From: Rhodococcus aetherivorans
GTDB taxonomy: Bacteria > Actinomycetota > Actinomycetes > Mycobacteriales > Mycobacteriaceae
Direction: 5' to 3'
Assembly (NCBI RefSeq): GCF_011058165.1
Contig: NZ_JAALEG010000006.1
Location: forward strand, 62,001 to 126,000
DNA: 64,000 bases
The position numbers were made by a program, and so were the translations under genes. Positions 1 through 10,328 of the stretch are shown here, piece by piece. Under the pieces are notes generated by a model. It saw nothing but the letters and a program-made list of their open reading frames with translations, ran no database searches and had not been told where the DNA came from. The number at the start of each line of letters is the position of its first letter. Position 1 is the stretch's first letter.

Positions 1-206
1 ATCGAGGCCACCTCACCCGCCGACCGGTATCACCGTCGTACAGGAAAGTGAGCGTCACCGACCGCGGAGAAGGCGGCCGGACAACACAGTCGACAAGGCC
101 GCTAGAAGTACGGCCACCAGGGCTGTGTCAGGGTCATCACCGCTCTATGACAACACGGCCGAAGACCGAACCCGAATCGGACCGCCCGTCCGATCGATCA
201 ACGAAA

Positions 207-240
207 CGAGGCCACGACCTCTTTCGAGTTCGTGACCTCG
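207..240 (-). terminator. hairpin downstream of tRNA-Leu
   Basis: Arms of 11 bp (207-217 and 230-240) pair with a single G-T type mismatch around a 12-nt loop. The hairpin lies 26 nt beyond the 3' end of the leftward tRNA-Leu, where a factor-independent terminator would be expected. No long U tract is visible, as is common in actinobacteria. The rest of 1-206 shows no convincing gene. Confidence 0.55.
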
Positions 241-266
241 TCCGTCGCAGTTCGTGGAACTGCTCA

Positions 267-352
267 TGGTGGGCGAAGGGGGACTTGAACCCCCACGTCC
301 CGAAGGACACTGGCACCTGAAGCCAGCGCGTCTGCCATTCCGCCACTCGCCC
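267..352 (-). tRNA. tRNA-Leu (anticodon CAG)
   Basis: Read on the minus strand, the 7-bp acceptor stem pairs GGGCGAG with TTCGCCC (one G-T pair). The anticodon stem GCTGGC/GCCAGT encloses a loop with anticodon CAG, and a long variable arm typical of class II leucine tRNAs precedes the T arm with GGTTCAAGTCC. The terminal CCA is encoded (267-269). It decodes CTG, a very common codon here. It is divergent from fhaA. Confidence 0.95.
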
Positions 353-541
353 GAGCGACTGGAGAACAGTAACACACCCTCCCGCCGAACAACGATTCGC
401 CTGCACAGAGGCCCTTTGCCGGCGCTGCACCGGCCCGCCGGGGCAGCGCCGCCCCCTCCACCGGGCCGGATCGGACGAAAAGTCGATACCATGCAGAAGC
501 GAGCTCTGCATTGCGACACGCAGACCGGAAAGGGGGTCGCC

Positions 542-1852
542 GTGGGTATCGCGCAGCGATTCGAGCGCAAGCTGCAGGCTGCCGTCAGCGACGTGTTCGC
601 GCGCGTCTTCGGTGGCGGTGTAGTTCCGCAGGAAGTGGAGGCCGCGCTCCAGCGCGAGGCCACCGACGGCGTCCAGCAGCTCGACCGGGGCCACATGCTG
701 GCTCCCAACCGGTACGTGATCACGATCAGCGAATCCGATCACGAAGCCCTCGCCGCGGATCGGGACTTGACGGTGAAGGCGTTCGCGCGTCACCTTGAGG
801 ACTTCATCCGCGAGCAGGGGTGGCAGACCTACGGTCAGATCCAGGTCGCATTCGAGTCGTCGGCGGCACTGCACACCGGGCAGTTCCGCACGCACGGGTC
901 GGTCGACCCCGACGTCGGGCGCTCACCGGTGCGCGCCCCGGCCTCGCGGACACCGCACAACCGTTCAACCGTGACCCCCGACCCAGGAGTTGGCTCGATG
1001 ACGCAGAATCCAGGCTACGACCCAAGCCGTGACCCCGCCGAGAGCGCCGAACCGCAGTACGCGCGGAACGGTCACGCGCACGTAGGCCAGGATCAGCGCT
1101 ACCAGCAGGGCCAGCGGAACGGCGGGGCGTATCCCGCCGCGCAGGCGCCCTACGGCGGCGAGCAGCAGGGCGGTTACGACGCCGGCGGCTACGACCAGCA
1201 GGACTACGGCCGGGCCGGCGGCCACGAGGACCGGGGCTACGGCGAGGAGCGGGGCTACGGCGGCCACTCCGGACAGGCGTACAGCCAGGACTACGGGCGC
1301 GACTACTCCCCGCAGTACCCGTCGCAGCAGGCCTACGGCGACGACCGCTACCAGGGCGGGTACGCCCAGCCCGGCGGCTACGACCAGGGCTACGCCGACC
1401 AGGCTTACGGCCAGCAGGGCTACGCCGGACAGGGTTACCCCGACCAGGGCTACGCGGAGCAGGGTTACGGCCAGCAGGGCTACCCCGACCAGGGGTACGC
1501 GGATCAGGGCTATGCGGATCAGGGCTACGGCGCCGGCGCGTACCAGCCCCCGCAGGCCGGCCGGGTGCTGACCGCGACGCTCCAGCTCGAGGACGGCAGC
1601 GGGCGCTACTACCAGCTCCGGGAGGGCAGCAACATCGTCGGACGCGGGCAGGACGCCCAGTTCCGGCTGCCGGACACCGGTGTCTCCCGGCGCCACATCG
1701 ACATTCGCTGGGACGGGCAGGTGGCCATGCTCTCGGATCTCGGTTCCACCAACGGCACCACCGTCAACGGCGCGCCCGTGCAGGACTGGCAGCTCGCCGA
1801 CGGCGACGTGATCCGGGCGGGACACTCGGAGATCCTGGTGCGCATTCTCTGA
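542..1852 (+). CDS. fhaA: FHA domain protein FhaA (DUF3662 + FHA)
   Basis: A 436-residue protein. The GTG start follows an AAGGGGG ribosome site at the usual spacing, and its first residues (MGIAQRFERKLQAAV) match the start of the DUF3662 family. Residues about 1-120 form DUF3662. About 150-330 is a low-complexity linker of repeated GYxxQGY units, and about 340-435 is an FHA domain with the GRG, SRRH and LGSTNGT signatures that bind phosphothreonine. In mycobacteria FhaA (Rv0020c) is a substrate of PknB and docks phosphorylated MviN/MurJ and CwlM at the cell pole. It is the first gene of the cluster running to pknB. The Tyr/Gln/Gly linker is long and probably disordered. Confidence 0.93.
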   Translation: MGIAQRFERKLQAAVSDVFARVFGGGVVPQEVEAALQREATDGVQQLDRGHMLAPNRYVITISESDHEALAADRDLTVKAFARHLEDFIREQGWQTYGQIQVAFESSAALHTGQFRTHGSVDPDVGRSPVRAPASRTPHNRSTVTPDPGVGSMTQNPGYDPSRDPAESAEPQYARNGHAHVGQDQRYQQGQRNGGAYPAAQAPYGGEQQGGYDAGGYDQQDYGRAGGHEDRGYGEERGYGGHSGQAYSQDYGRDYSPQYPSQQAYGDDRYQGGYAQPGGYDQGYADQAYGQQGYAGQGYPDQGYAEQGYGQQGYPDQGYADQGYADQGYGAGAYQPPQAGRVLTATLQLEDGSGRYYQLREGSNIVGRGQDAQFRLPDTGVSRRHIDIRWDGQVAMLSDLGSTNGTTVNGAPVQDWQLADGDVIRAGHSEILVRIL

Positions 1853-2012
1853 ACGCCGGGGACCGAGACCCGATCGGAACCGGCACGAGACCCATCCGAC
1901 GCGTCGGCAACGCGCCGGACGATGCGTCTCGTCGCCCGGGGTCCGTATTGTGGGTGACCGCAGCGCACCGGACGACACCGCACCGGGCCGATACGCAGAA
2001 GGAGGGCGAGCC

Positions 2013-2477
2013 GTGCAGGGGCTGATTCTGCAGCTGACCCGGGCGGGGTTCCTGCTCCTGCTGTGGTTGTTCATCTGGGCGATCCTGCGCACGCTGCGGT
2101 CGGACATCTACGCCGGTGCCGCGCGTCCGGTCCCGCGTTACTCGCCGCGCAACCAGTCGGTGCTGCCCTCGCTGGGCCGCGGCAAGTCCGCGAAGTTCCT
2201 GGTGGTGACCCAGGGCGCGCTTGCGGGCACCCGCATCACGCTCGGCACCCAACCCGTCCTGATCGGCCGGGCCGACGACTCGACCCTCGTCCTCACCGAC
2301 GACTACGCCTCCACCCGGCACGCCCGCCTGTCGCCGCGCGGGTCGGACTGGTACGTCGAGGACCTGGGCTCGACCAACGGCACGTACCTGGACCGTGCCA
2401 AGGTCACCACCGCCGTCCGCGTACCCCTGGGCACACCTGTCCGGGTCGGGAAGACCGTGATCGAGCTCCGCCCGTGA
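2013..2477 (+). CDS. fhaB: FHA domain protein FhaB (FipA)
   Basis: A 154-residue protein. The GTG start is preceded by AAGGAGGG. The N-terminus has one membrane helix (about residues 3-26), followed by a linker and an FHA domain (about 60-150) with GRADDS, STRHARL and GSTNGTYLD. It is homologous in order and length to Rv0019c, a 155-residue protein reported to link phosphorylation by PknA with cell division proteins. Its stop overlaps the GTG of pstP by four bases, so the two are probably translationally coupled. It lies 160 bp after fhaA and may have its own promoter in that gap. Confidence 0.92.
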   Translation: MQGLILQLTRAGFLLLLWLFIWAILRTLRSDIYAGAARPVPRYSPRNQSVLPSLGRGKSAKFLVVTQGALAGTRITLGTQPVLIGRADDSTLVLTDDYASTRHARLSPRGSDWYVEDLGSTNGTYLDRAKVTTAVRVPLGTPVRVGKTVIELRP

Positions 2478-3925
2478 CCCTCGTACTGCGTTACGCCGCC
2501 CGCAGCGACCGCGGCTTGGTTCGTTCCAACAACGAAGATTCCGTGTACGCGGGGGCCCGCCTGCTCGCCCTCGCCGACGGAATGGGGGGCCACGCCGCCG
2601 GCGAGGTCGCCTCGCAGCTGATGATCGCGGCGCTCGCCCACCTCGACGACGACGAACCCGGCGGGGACCTGCTCGGCAAGCTCGCCGCCGCCGTGCGCGA
2701 GGGCAACGCCGCCATCGCCGATCAGGTCGAGGAGGAACCCGAACTCGACGGCATGGGCACCACGCTCACCGCCATCCTCTTCGCCGGCAGCAAGCTCGGC
2801 CTCGCCCACATCGGCGATTCGCGCGCCTACCTGCTGCGCGACGGCCAGCTCACCCAGATCACCCGCGACGACACCTTCGTGCAGTCCCTCGTCGACGAGG
2901 GCCGCATCACGCCCGAGCAGGCGCACAGCCACCCGCAGCGATCGCTGATCATGCGCGCCCTCACCGGCAGCGAGGTCGAACCGACCCTCACCGTGCGCGA
3001 GGCGCGCGCCGGCGACCGCTACCTCATCTGCTCCGACGGCCTGTCCGACGTCGTCAGCGACGAGACCATCGCCAACACCCTGAGCGAGGGCACGCAGGAC
3101 GAGTGCGCCGACCGGCTCATCGAACTCGCGCTGCGCAGCGGCGGCCCCGACAACGTCACCGTCGTCGTCGCCGACGTCATCGACCTCGACTACGGCCAGA
3201 GCCACCCGATCGTCGCCGGCGCCGCGTCCGGGGACGACGAGGACACCCCGCCGCCCAACACCGCCGCGGGCCGCGCCGCCGCGATGCGTCCGCCGCGGGC
3301 CACGCCCAAGCGCGTCGTCGTGCAGAACGAACCCGAGCCCAAGCGCAAGCGCAGCCGGATGTGGTGGCCGCTCGTCGCGGTCGTGGTGCTCGGACTGCTC
3401 GTCGCCGGGGCAGCCGTGGGCCGCACGATGATCCGCAGCTACTACTACGTCGGCGACGACGACGGCCGCGTCACGGTGCTGCGCGGCGTACCCGGCAACA
3501 TCCTCGGCTACTCGCTGCAGGAACAGTCCCTCGTCGGCTGCCTCGCCGACGACGGAACCTTGACCCTGACCTCCCCACAGGAGGCCGACTGCCGCGTCAT
3601 GCTGGTCGACGACCTGCAGCCGACCGCCCGCGAGCAGGTGCGGGCGGGCCTGCCCTCCGGATCCCTCGACGACGCGCGCACCCAGATGAACCGTCTCGCC
3701 GAGAACGACCTGCTCCCGGTGTGCGTCGAGGAACAGCCGGCGCCCGCACCGGCTCCGGCTCCGGCGCCAGAACCGGCGCCCGCACCGGCCCCGACGACCC
3801 CGCCGGCAGCTCCCGCGTCGGAGCCCGCACCCGCCGCGGCACCGGCCCCCGCACCGACCCCGACACCCGAGCCGACGCCGGCGGTTCCGCAGGTGCCGGG
3901 CCAGAACTGCCGGGTGGGCGCCTGA
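2474..3925 (+). CDS. pstP: membrane Ser/Thr protein phosphatase PstP (PP2C)
   Basis: A 483-residue protein. The cytosolic PP2C domain (about 1-240) carries DGMGGHAAGE, GDSRAYLLRDG, SDGLSD and PDNVTVVVAD, which hold the metal-binding aspartates. A juxtamembrane linker, one membrane helix (about 297-316) and an extracellular domain follow, ending in a Pro/Ala tail of repeated PAPAP units. It dephosphorylates PknA, PknB and their targets such as FhaA, CwlM and PbpA. The GTG start overlaps the fhaB stop and the TGA overlaps the rodA ATG. The extended Pro-rich tail probably spans the cell wall; its length is expected to vary between species. Confidence 0.95.
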   Translation: MTLVLRYAARSDRGLVRSNNEDSVYAGARLLALADGMGGHAAGEVASQLMIAALAHLDDDEPGGDLLGKLAAAVREGNAAIADQVEEEPELDGMGTTLTAILFAGSKLGLAHIGDSRAYLLRDGQLTQITRDDTFVQSLVDEGRITPEQAHSHPQRSLIMRALTGSEVEPTLTVREARAGDRYLICSDGLSDVVSDETIANTLSEGTQDECADRLIELALRSGGPDNVTVVVADVIDLDYGQSHPIVAGAASGDDEDTPPPNTAAGRAAAMRPPRATPKRVVVQNEPEPKRKRSRMWWPLVAVVVLGLLVAGAAVGRTMIRSYYYVGDDDGRVTVLRGVPGNILGYSLQEQSLVGCLADDGTLTLTSPQEADCRVMLVDDLQPTAREQVRAGLPSGSLDDARTQMNRLAENDLLPVCVEEQPAPAPAPAPAPEPAPAPAPTTPPAAPASEPAPAAAPAPAPTPTPEPTPAVPQVPGQNCRVGA

Positions 3926-5376
3926 TGTCGGTGTCCCACGCACCCGGAGCTTCCTTCCCCAGTCCTCCCGGAGGTTTCGCCCCGGCTCCCGCCGTGTCCA
4001 CCCGGCGCGGCACGGAGCTGCTGCTCATCGTCGCCGCCATCGCGATCACCACGGTGTCGCTGATGCTGGTCGAGGCGAGCCAGGAACAGACCGTGACCCT
4101 GGATCTGGCCAAGTACGGGCTGACGTATGCGGTGCTGTTCCTCGCCGCGCACCTGGCGGTGCGCCGGTTCGCGCCGTACGCCGACCCGCTGCTGCTGCCG
4201 ATCGTCGCGCTGCTCAACGGCCTCGGACTGGTCCTGATCCACCGGCTCGACCTCGCCGACGAGGAGAACGCGCTCTACCTCGGGCAGCCGATCCCCTCCC
4301 CCGACGCCAACCAGCAGGTGCTGTGGACGGCGCTCGCCATCGCCGGCTTCGTCGCGGTGCTCGCGCTGCTGCACGACTACCGGCTCCTCGCCCGGTTCAG
4401 CTACACGCTGGGCCTGATCGGCCTCGTCGCCCTCGCCGTCCCGGCCCTGCTGCCGTCCCGCTTCTCCGAGGTCAACGGCGCCAAGATCTGGATCCGGCTG
4501 CCCGGGTTCAGCATCCAGCCCGGCGAGTTCGCCAAGATCCTGCTCATCATCTTCTTCGCCTCCGTGCTGGTGGCCAAGCGCGACCTGTTCACCACCGCCG
4601 GCAAACACGTGCTCGGCATGGACTTCCCCCGCGCCCGCGACCTGGGCCCGATCCTGGCCGCGTGGATCCTCTCGATCGGCGTCATGGTGTTCGAGAAGGA
4701 CCTCGGCACGTCGCTGCTGCTGTTCAGCACGGTGCTGGTGATGCTGTACATCGCGACCGAGCGGGTGGGCTGGCTGCTCATCGGCGGTGCCCTGCTCGTC
4801 GTCGGCTTCTACTTCGCCTACCAGATGTTCGGGCACGTGCGGGTGCGGGTGGAGACGTGGCTCGACCCGCTGGCCGACTACAACAACACCGGCTACCAGA
4901 TCTCGCAGTCGCTGTTCGGTCTCGCCACCGGCGGCGTCGCCGGCACCGGGCTCGGCAGCGGACGTCCCGCGCAGGTGCCGTTCGCCAAGACCGACTTCAT
5001 CGTCGCCGCGATCGGTGAGGAACTCGGGCTCATCGGCCTCAGCGCCATCCTCCTCCTGTTCCTGATCCTGATCATGCGGGGAATGCGCACCGCGATCGCC
5101 GTCCGCGACAGCTTCGGCAAGCTGCTGGCCGCCGGCCTGTCGTTCACCATCGCGATCCAGTTGTTCGTCGTCGTCGGCGGCGTCACCAAGCTGATCCCCC
5201 TCACCGGGCTCACCACGCCGTTCATGTCCTACGGCGGCTCGTCGCTGCTGGCGAACTACCTCCTGCTGGCACTGCTGGTGAAGATCTCCAACGCGGCCCG
5301 CGAACCCGCCGCCCCACGCAAGAAGGCACCGCCACCGATCGCGGACGCGCCGACGGAAATGCTGGGGCGCGGATGA
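3925..5376 (+). CDS. rodA: SEDS peptidoglycan glycosyltransferase RodA
   Basis: A 483-residue polytopic membrane protein of the FtsW/RodA/SpoVE family with about twelve hydrophobic segments. The family end motif PFMSYGGSSLL is present near residue 435, and the large extracellular loop contains the conserved EKDLGTSLLLF region. It polymerises lipid II into glycan strands for elongation together with the adjacent class B PBP. Its ATG overlaps the pstP TGA and its end overlaps the pbpA start by four bases. The cluster position distinguishes RodA from FtsW, which lies in the dcw cluster. Confidence 0.94.
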   Translation: MSVSHAPGASFPSPPGGFAPAPAVSTRRGTELLLIVAAIAITTVSLMLVEASQEQTVTLDLAKYGLTYAVLFLAAHLAVRRFAPYADPLLLPIVALLNGLGLVLIHRLDLADEENALYLGQPIPSPDANQQVLWTALAIAGFVAVLALLHDYRLLARFSYTLGLIGLVALAVPALLPSRFSEVNGAKIWIRLPGFSIQPGEFAKILLIIFFASVLVAKRDLFTTAGKHVLGMDFPRARDLGPILAAWILSIGVMVFEKDLGTSLLLFSTVLVMLYIATERVGWLLIGGALLVVGFYFAYQMFGHVRVRVETWLDPLADYNNTGYQISQSLFGLATGGVAGTGLGSGRPAQVPFAKTDFIVAAIGEELGLIGLSAILLLFLILIMRGMRTAIAVRDSFGKLLAAGLSFTIAIQLFVVVGGVTKLIPLTGLTTPFMSYGGSSLLANYLLLALLVKISNAAREPAAPRKKAPPPIADAPTEMLGRG

Positions 5377-6857
5377 ACGCACCGCTCCGCAAGGTCGCGA
5401 TGGCGGTGATGTTCATGGTCGTCGCGCTGCTCGCAAACGCCACCTACGTGCAGGTCATCAAGGCCGACGACCTGCGCACCGACCCGCGCAACTCCCGGGT
5501 GCTCATCGACGAGTACTCACGCCAGCGCGGCCAGATCTCCGCGAGCGGACAGGTCCTGGCGGTGTCGGTCCCCACCGACAGCCGCTACAAGTACCTGCGC
5601 ACGTACCCGGCCGCGCCCGAGCAGCCGATGAGCCCGCTCGCGTATGCACCCGTGACCGGGTTCTACTCGATGCAGTACGGCAGCACCGGGCTCGAGCGCA
5701 CCGAGGACGAGGTCCTCAACGGCTCCGACAGCCGACTGTTCGGCCGGCGCTTCTTCGATCTGGTCTCCGGGCGGGACCCGCGCGGCGGGAACGTGGTCAC
5801 CACCGTCGACCCGGTCATGCAGCAGGTGGCCTACGACGAGCTCACGTCCAAGGGCTACACCGGCTCGGTCGTGGCCATCGAGCCGAGCACCGGCCGCATC
5901 CTGGCGATGGTGAGCACCCCGAGCTACGACCCCAACCGGCTCTCGGGTCACGACGGTGCCGCCACCTCGCAGGCGTGGGAGGAACTCAACGCCGACCCCG
6001 ACAAGCCCATGCTCAACCGCGCCATCTCGCAGACCTACCCGCCCGGCTCGACGTTCAAGGTCGTGGTGACCGCCGCGGCCCTCGCCGCGGGCACCACTCC
6101 CGACGACCAGTTCACCGCCGCGCCGAACATCACCCTCCCCGACACCGCGACCACGCTGGAGAACTACGGCGGCGCGACGTGCGGCGGCGGCCCCACCGCC
6201 ACCCTGCGCGAGGCCTTCGCCCGCTCCTGCAACACCGCCTTCGTCGAGATGGGCCTGAAGACCGGCAAGGACGCCCTCGCCGAGCAGGCCGAGGCGCTGG
6301 GCGTCGGCGAGTCCGTGGACATCCCCGTCCCCGTCGCGGCGAGCACGATCGGGCCGATCCCCGACGGCGCCGCGCTCGGCCAGTCCAGCATCGGTCAGCG
6401 TGACGTCGCACTCACCCCGCTGCAGAACGCCGTGATTGCCGCCACAGTCGCCAACGGCGGCGTCCGGATGCAGCCGCATCTGGTGTCGCAGTTGCAGTCG
6501 CCGGACCTGTCGGTGCTGGCGGAGACCACGCCGGTGTCGGCAGGACAGGCGATGTCGCCGCAGGTCGCGGCCACCCTGACCGACCTGATGATCGGATCCG
6601 AGAACTTCTCCGGCGGCGAGGGGAAGATCCCGGGGGTCCAGATCGCGTCGAAGACCGGTACCGCCGAGCACGGCGACGACCCCCGTAACACTCCCCCGCA
6701 CACGTGGTATATCGCCTTTGCGCCCGCCCAGCAGCCGACAGTTGCCGTGGCGGTCATCGTGGAGGACGGCGGCGACCGCGCACTCGCCGCCACGGGAGGC
6801 TCGGTTGCCGCGCCGATCGGACGTGCCGTGATCGCGGCGGGAATGCAGAGAGGCTGA
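5373..6857 (+). CDS. pbpA: class B penicillin-binding protein PbpA
   Basis: A 494-residue class B PBP with an N-terminal membrane anchor (about 8-25). The transpeptidase motifs are STFK near residue 226, SCN near 285 and KTGT near 427. It cross-links peptidoglycan with RodA; in mycobacteria PbpA is needed for septation and is a PknB substrate. The start overlaps the rodA stop. Length and motif order match Rv0016c. Confidence 0.95.
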   Translation: MNAPLRKVAMAVMFMVVALLANATYVQVIKADDLRTDPRNSRVLIDEYSRQRGQISASGQVLAVSVPTDSRYKYLRTYPAAPEQPMSPLAYAPVTGFYSMQYGSTGLERTEDEVLNGSDSRLFGRRFFDLVSGRDPRGGNVVTTVDPVMQQVAYDELTSKGYTGSVVAIEPSTGRILAMVSTPSYDPNRLSGHDGAATSQAWEELNADPDKPMLNRAISQTYPPGSTFKVVVTAAALAAGTTPDDQFTAAPNITLPDTATTLENYGGATCGGGPTATLREAFARSCNTAFVEMGLKTGKDALAEQAEALGVGESVDIPVPVAASTIGPIPDGAALGQSSIGQRDVALTPLQNAVIAATVANGGVRMQPHLVSQLQSPDLSVLAETTPVSAGQAMSPQVAATLTDLMIGSENFSGGEGKIPGVQIASKTGTAEHGDDPRNTPPHTWYIAFAPAQQPTVAVAVIVEDGGDRALAATGGSVAAPIGRAVIAAGMQRG

Positions 6858-6859
6858 TT

Positions 6860-8383
6860 ATGGCTTTGCACAGCGGCGCCATGATCGCCGACCGTTACCG
6901 GCTGCAACGGCTCATCGCCACCGGCGGCATGGGACAGGTGTGGGAGGGGCTCGACACCCGTCTCGACCGCCGGGTGGCGGTGAAGGTCCTCAAGGCCGAG
7001 CTCTCCGGCGACGCGGACTTCCTGACCCGTTTCCGGTTCGAGGCGCGCACCACCGCGCAGCTCAACCACCCCGGCATCGCCGGCGTGTTCGACTACGGCG
7101 AGACCACCGACGCCGAGGGCCAGTCCATCGCGTACCTCGTGATGGAACTCGTGCACGGCGAGCCCCTCAACGCCGTCCTCGCCCGGGTGGGCCGGCTGTC
7201 GCTGCCGCACACCCTGGACATGCTCGAGCAGACCGGGCGGGCGCTGCAGGCTGCCCACGACGCCGGGGTCGTGCACCGCGACGTCAAACCCGGCAACATC
7301 CTCATCACCCCCACCGGCCAGGTGAAGATCACCGACTTCGGCATCGCCAAGGCCGTCGACGCGTCGCCGGTGACGCGCACCGGCATGGTCATGGGCACCG
7401 CTCAGTACATCGCGCCCGAGCAGGCTCTCGGCCAGGAGGCGACGTCGGCGAGCGACGTGTACTCGCTCGGCGTCGTCGGGTACGAGGCCCTCGCCGGCCG
7501 GCGACCGTTCCTCGGCGACAGCGTCGTCACCGTCGCGATGAAGCACGTGCAGGAGACGCCCGCGCCGCTGCCCACCGACCTGCCGGCGGGGGTGCGTGAA
7601 CTCATCGAGATCGCCATGACGAAGGATCCGGCGTACCGGTACACCAGCGGCGGCGAGTTCGCCGACGCCGTCTCCGCGGTGCGCGCCGGGCGGCCGGTGC
7701 CACCGCCGGGCAACGTGCCGCCGGTCACCGGTGCCACGCGGATCCTGCCGCCCGGGGTGCCGGGCACCACCGCGCCCACCGCCGCGACCCGCGCGCTCGG
7801 TCCGACCCCCCCTCCGCCGTCGCGGCCGTACTACGCCCCGACGTACGCGAACGGCGGCGACCAGCCGCCCACCGGACCCACCCCGTCCGGCGACAAGCGC
7901 TCCCCCAGCCCGAAGACCCTCGCCTGGGCGGCCGGGGCGGCGGTGGCCCTGGCGCTCGTCGCGTTGGCGCTGGTGCTGCTGGGCGGCGACAATTCGGGTG
8001 ACGCGGGCCCCGCGCGGTCCACGACGACCACGCAGGCCCCGACGACCACCACCCGCGCGACGACGACCACGCGGCCGCCGCGGACCACCACCACGACGGA
8101 GGAACCGACCACCACGGCTCCTCCCACCACGACGCAGGCGCCCACCACGACCCCCGAGCCGACGACGACCACCCCGCCGCCGCCGACGACGACGGAGGCG
8201 CCGACGACCACCGCGCCGCCGACCACGACGACGGCCACGACGACCACAGCCGCCACCACGACGACGGCCGAGACGACCACCACCACGGTCTCGTTGCCGG
8301 ATGGCGGCGACGGCGGTCTCGAACCCGGAGCCATAGACAACCCGTTCACCCCGATCGAGCCAGTCACCCGAGGACAGTCATGA
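6860..8383 (+). CDS. pknA: Ser/Thr protein kinase PknA
   Basis: A 507-residue receptor kinase. The kinase domain (about 10-270) shows GGMGQVWEG, the VAVKVLK lysine, HRDVKPGNI and DFGIAK, and an activation loop with VTRTG threonines. A Pro-rich linker, one membrane helix (about 354-376) and an external tail follow. The tail is an unusually long threonine tract (TTT, PTTT, TTTA blocks over about 100 residues), likely disordered and perhaps O-mannosylated. The ATG lies two bases after the pbpA stop. PknA phosphorylates division and elongation factors and activates PknB. Confidence 0.94.
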   Translation: MALHSGAMIADRYRLQRLIATGGMGQVWEGLDTRLDRRVAVKVLKAELSGDADFLTRFRFEARTTAQLNHPGIAGVFDYGETTDAEGQSIAYLVMELVHGEPLNAVLARVGRLSLPHTLDMLEQTGRALQAAHDAGVVHRDVKPGNILITPTGQVKITDFGIAKAVDASPVTRTGMVMGTAQYIAPEQALGQEATSASDVYSLGVVGYEALAGRRPFLGDSVVTVAMKHVQETPAPLPTDLPAGVRELIEIAMTKDPAYRYTSGGEFADAVSAVRAGRPVPPPGNVPPVTGATRILPPGVPGTTAPTAATRALGPTPPPPSRPYYAPTYANGGDQPPTGPTPSGDKRSPSPKTLAWAAGAAVALALVALALVLLGGDNSGDAGPARSTTTTQAPTTTTRATTTTRPPRTTTTTEEPTTTAPPTTTQAPTTTPEPTTTTPPPPTTTEAPTTTAPPTTTTATTTTAATTTTAETTTTTVSLPDGGDGGLEPGAIDNPFTPIEPVTRGQS

Positions 8384-10293
8384 CCACACCCCGCAAGCTC
8401 TCTTCCCGCTACGAGTTGGGTGAGATCCTCGGCTTCGGTGGCATGTCGGAGGTGCACCTGGCCCGGGATCTGCGGCTCGACCGCGACGTGGCGATCAAGG
8501 TGCTGCGCGCCGACCTCGCCCGCGACCCCACGTTCTATCTCCGGTTCCGCCGCGAAGCCCAGAACGCGGCCGCGCTGAACCATCCGGCGATCGTCGCCGT
8601 GTACGACACCGGCGAGGCGGAGACCGAGGCCGGCCCGCTGCCGTACATCGTCATGGAGTACGTCGAGGGCGATACGCTGCGCGACATCGTGCGCTCCCAG
8701 GGGCCGATGACCCCGAAGCGGGCCATGGAGGTCGTGGCCGACGTGTGCGCCGCCCTGGACTTCAGCCACCGCAACATGATCGTCCACCGCGACGTCAAGC
8801 CCGCGAACGTCATGATCACCCGTTCCGGCGCGGTCAAGGTGATGGACTTCGGCATCGCCCGGGCCATCTCCGACGCCGCGAGCCCGATGACGCAGACGGC
8901 CGCGGTGATCGGCACCGCCCAGTACCTGTCGCCGGAGCAGGCCCGCGGCGAGCAGGTCGACGCCCGCTCCGACGTGTACTCGGTGGGCTGTGTGCTGTTC
9001 GAGATCCTCACCGGCAAGCCGCCGTTCCAGGGCGACTCCCCGGTGGCCGTCGCGTACCAGCATGTCCGGGAGGATCCGCCGCTGCCCTCGTCGGTGAACT
9101 CCGCCGTCCCGCCGGAGCTGGACTCGGTGATCCTCAAGGCGATGGCGAAGAACCCCGCCAACCGCTACCAGAGCGCCGCCGAGATGCGCAGCGACCTGAT
9201 CCGCGTGCTCAGCGGCCAGAAGCCCAGCGCGCCGATGGTGATGACCGACGAGGACCGCACCACCATCCTCGGGGCCGTCGACGGCGCCGGGACACCGCGC
9301 AACGGCGCGGACCGCGGGGCCGCCGGAGTCGTCGCGGGTGGGACCGCGGCCGCGCCGCAACGTTCCCGGGCACTGCGCAACACGCTGCTGGGCCTGGCCG
9401 CGGTCGTGATCGTCGGCATCGTCGGCGTGTTCCTGTGGACCTCGGGCCCCGGCTCGAGCGCCGCGCAGATCCCCGTCCCCGACGTGCGCAACCTCGCCGC
9501 GGAGATCGCGGAGAGCAGGCTGCAGGATGCCGGGTTCGAGGTGTCGGTGCAGATGAAGCCCGACGCGGTGGTCGCCAGCGGCAACGTCGTCAACACCCGG
9601 CCGGTCGCCGGGGTCCAGGCCGAGGAGGGCAGCACCGTCACCCTCGAGGTCTCGAGCGGGCCCGAGCAGGTGCAGATCCCGCGGCTCGCGGGCATGAACC
9701 AGCAGGAGGCGCTGCAGACCCTGGCCGAGGCCGGGCTGCGGCTCGATCCGAATGTGGCGCGGGCGCCGTCGTCGGCGGCCGAACGCGACACCGTCGTCGA
9801 CCAGAGTCCCGCCGCGGGAGCGGACGCCGACCGCGACAGCGCGGTGAGCGTGACGCTCGGCAGCGGCCCCGAGCAGATCCGCGTGCCCAACGTCGTGGGT
9901 CAGGCCACCGAGGTGGCGCGCGACAACATCGAGGCCGCGGGCTTCACCGTCGTGGTCGACGAGATCGACTCCAGCCAGCCGGCCGGGACGGTCGTGTCGA
10001 GCAGCCCGGCGGGCGGAACCAGCGCCACGAAGGGCGACACGGTCACCATCCAGGTGTCCAACGGGAACCGCATCGAGATGCCGGCGTTGACGAACAGGAC
10101 GGTGTCCGAGGCGCTGACGGCGCTGCGGGCGGCCGGCTGGACGGGTTCGCCGGCGCAGCTCGTGCAGAACCGTGAGGCCACCCTCGACCCGGAGCTCGTG
10201 GGCAAGGTCATCGCCCAGCAGCAGCCCCCGGGGTCGGAGATCTCCAACTCGGAGACCATCACCGTGGGCGTGGGCGTGCTGGGTATCCGCTGA
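8380..10293 (+). CDS. pknB: Ser/Thr protein kinase PknB with four PASTA domains
   Basis: A 637-residue receptor kinase. The kinase domain (about 11-275) carries [16 protein letters not shown] and an activation loop [12 protein letters not shown] equivalent to the Thr171/Thr173 autophosphorylation segment of M. tuberculosis PknB. A membrane helix (about 332-354) leads to four extracellular PASTA repeats (about 364-637), which sense muropeptides or lipid II. The ATG overlaps the pknA stop by four bases, closing the operon. PknB controls cell-wall synthesis through CwlM, FhaA and MurJ. Confidence 0.96.
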   Translation: MTTPRKLSSRYELGEILGFGGMSEVHLARDLRLDRDVAIKVLRADLARDPTFYLRFRREAQNAAALNHPAIVAVYDTGEAETEAGPLPYIVMEYVEGDTLRDIVRSQGPMTPKRAMEVVADVCAALDFSHRNMIVHRDVKPANVMITRSGAVKVMDFGIARAISDAASPMTQTAAVIGTAQYLSPEQARGEQVDARSDVYSVGCVLFEILTGKPPFQGDSPVAVAYQHVREDPPLPSSVNSAVPPELDSVILKAMAKNPANRYQSAAEMRSDLIRVLSGQKPSAPMVMTDEDRTTILGAVDGAGTPRNGADRGAAGVVAGGTAAAPQRSRALRNTLLGLAAVVIVGIVGVFLWTSGPGSSAAQIPVPDVRNLAAEIAESRLQDAGFEVSVQMKPDAVVASGNVVNTRPVAGVQAEEGSTVTLEVSSGPEQVQIPRLAGMNQQEALQTLAEAGLRLDPNVARAPSSAAERDTVVDQSPAAGADADRDSAVSVTLGSGPEQIRVPNVVGQATEVARDNIEAAGFTVVVDEIDSSQPAGTVVSSSPAGGTSATKGDTVTIQVSNGNRIEMPALTNRTVSEALTALRAAGWTGSPAQLVQNREATLDPELVGKVIAQQQPPGSEISNSETITVGVGVLGIR

Positions 10294-10310
10294 GCTGCGC
10301 TCGGATATCG

Positions 10311-10325
10311 GTCCGCGGAGCGGAC
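10311..10325. terminator. short hairpin between pknB and pabA
   Basis: A perfect 6-bp stem (GTCCGC/GCGGAC, loop GGA) lies in the 35-bp gap between the convergent ends of pknB and the amidotransferase gene. It could end transcription from both sides but is short and has no U tract. Confidence 0.3.
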
Positions 10326-10328
10326 GGC

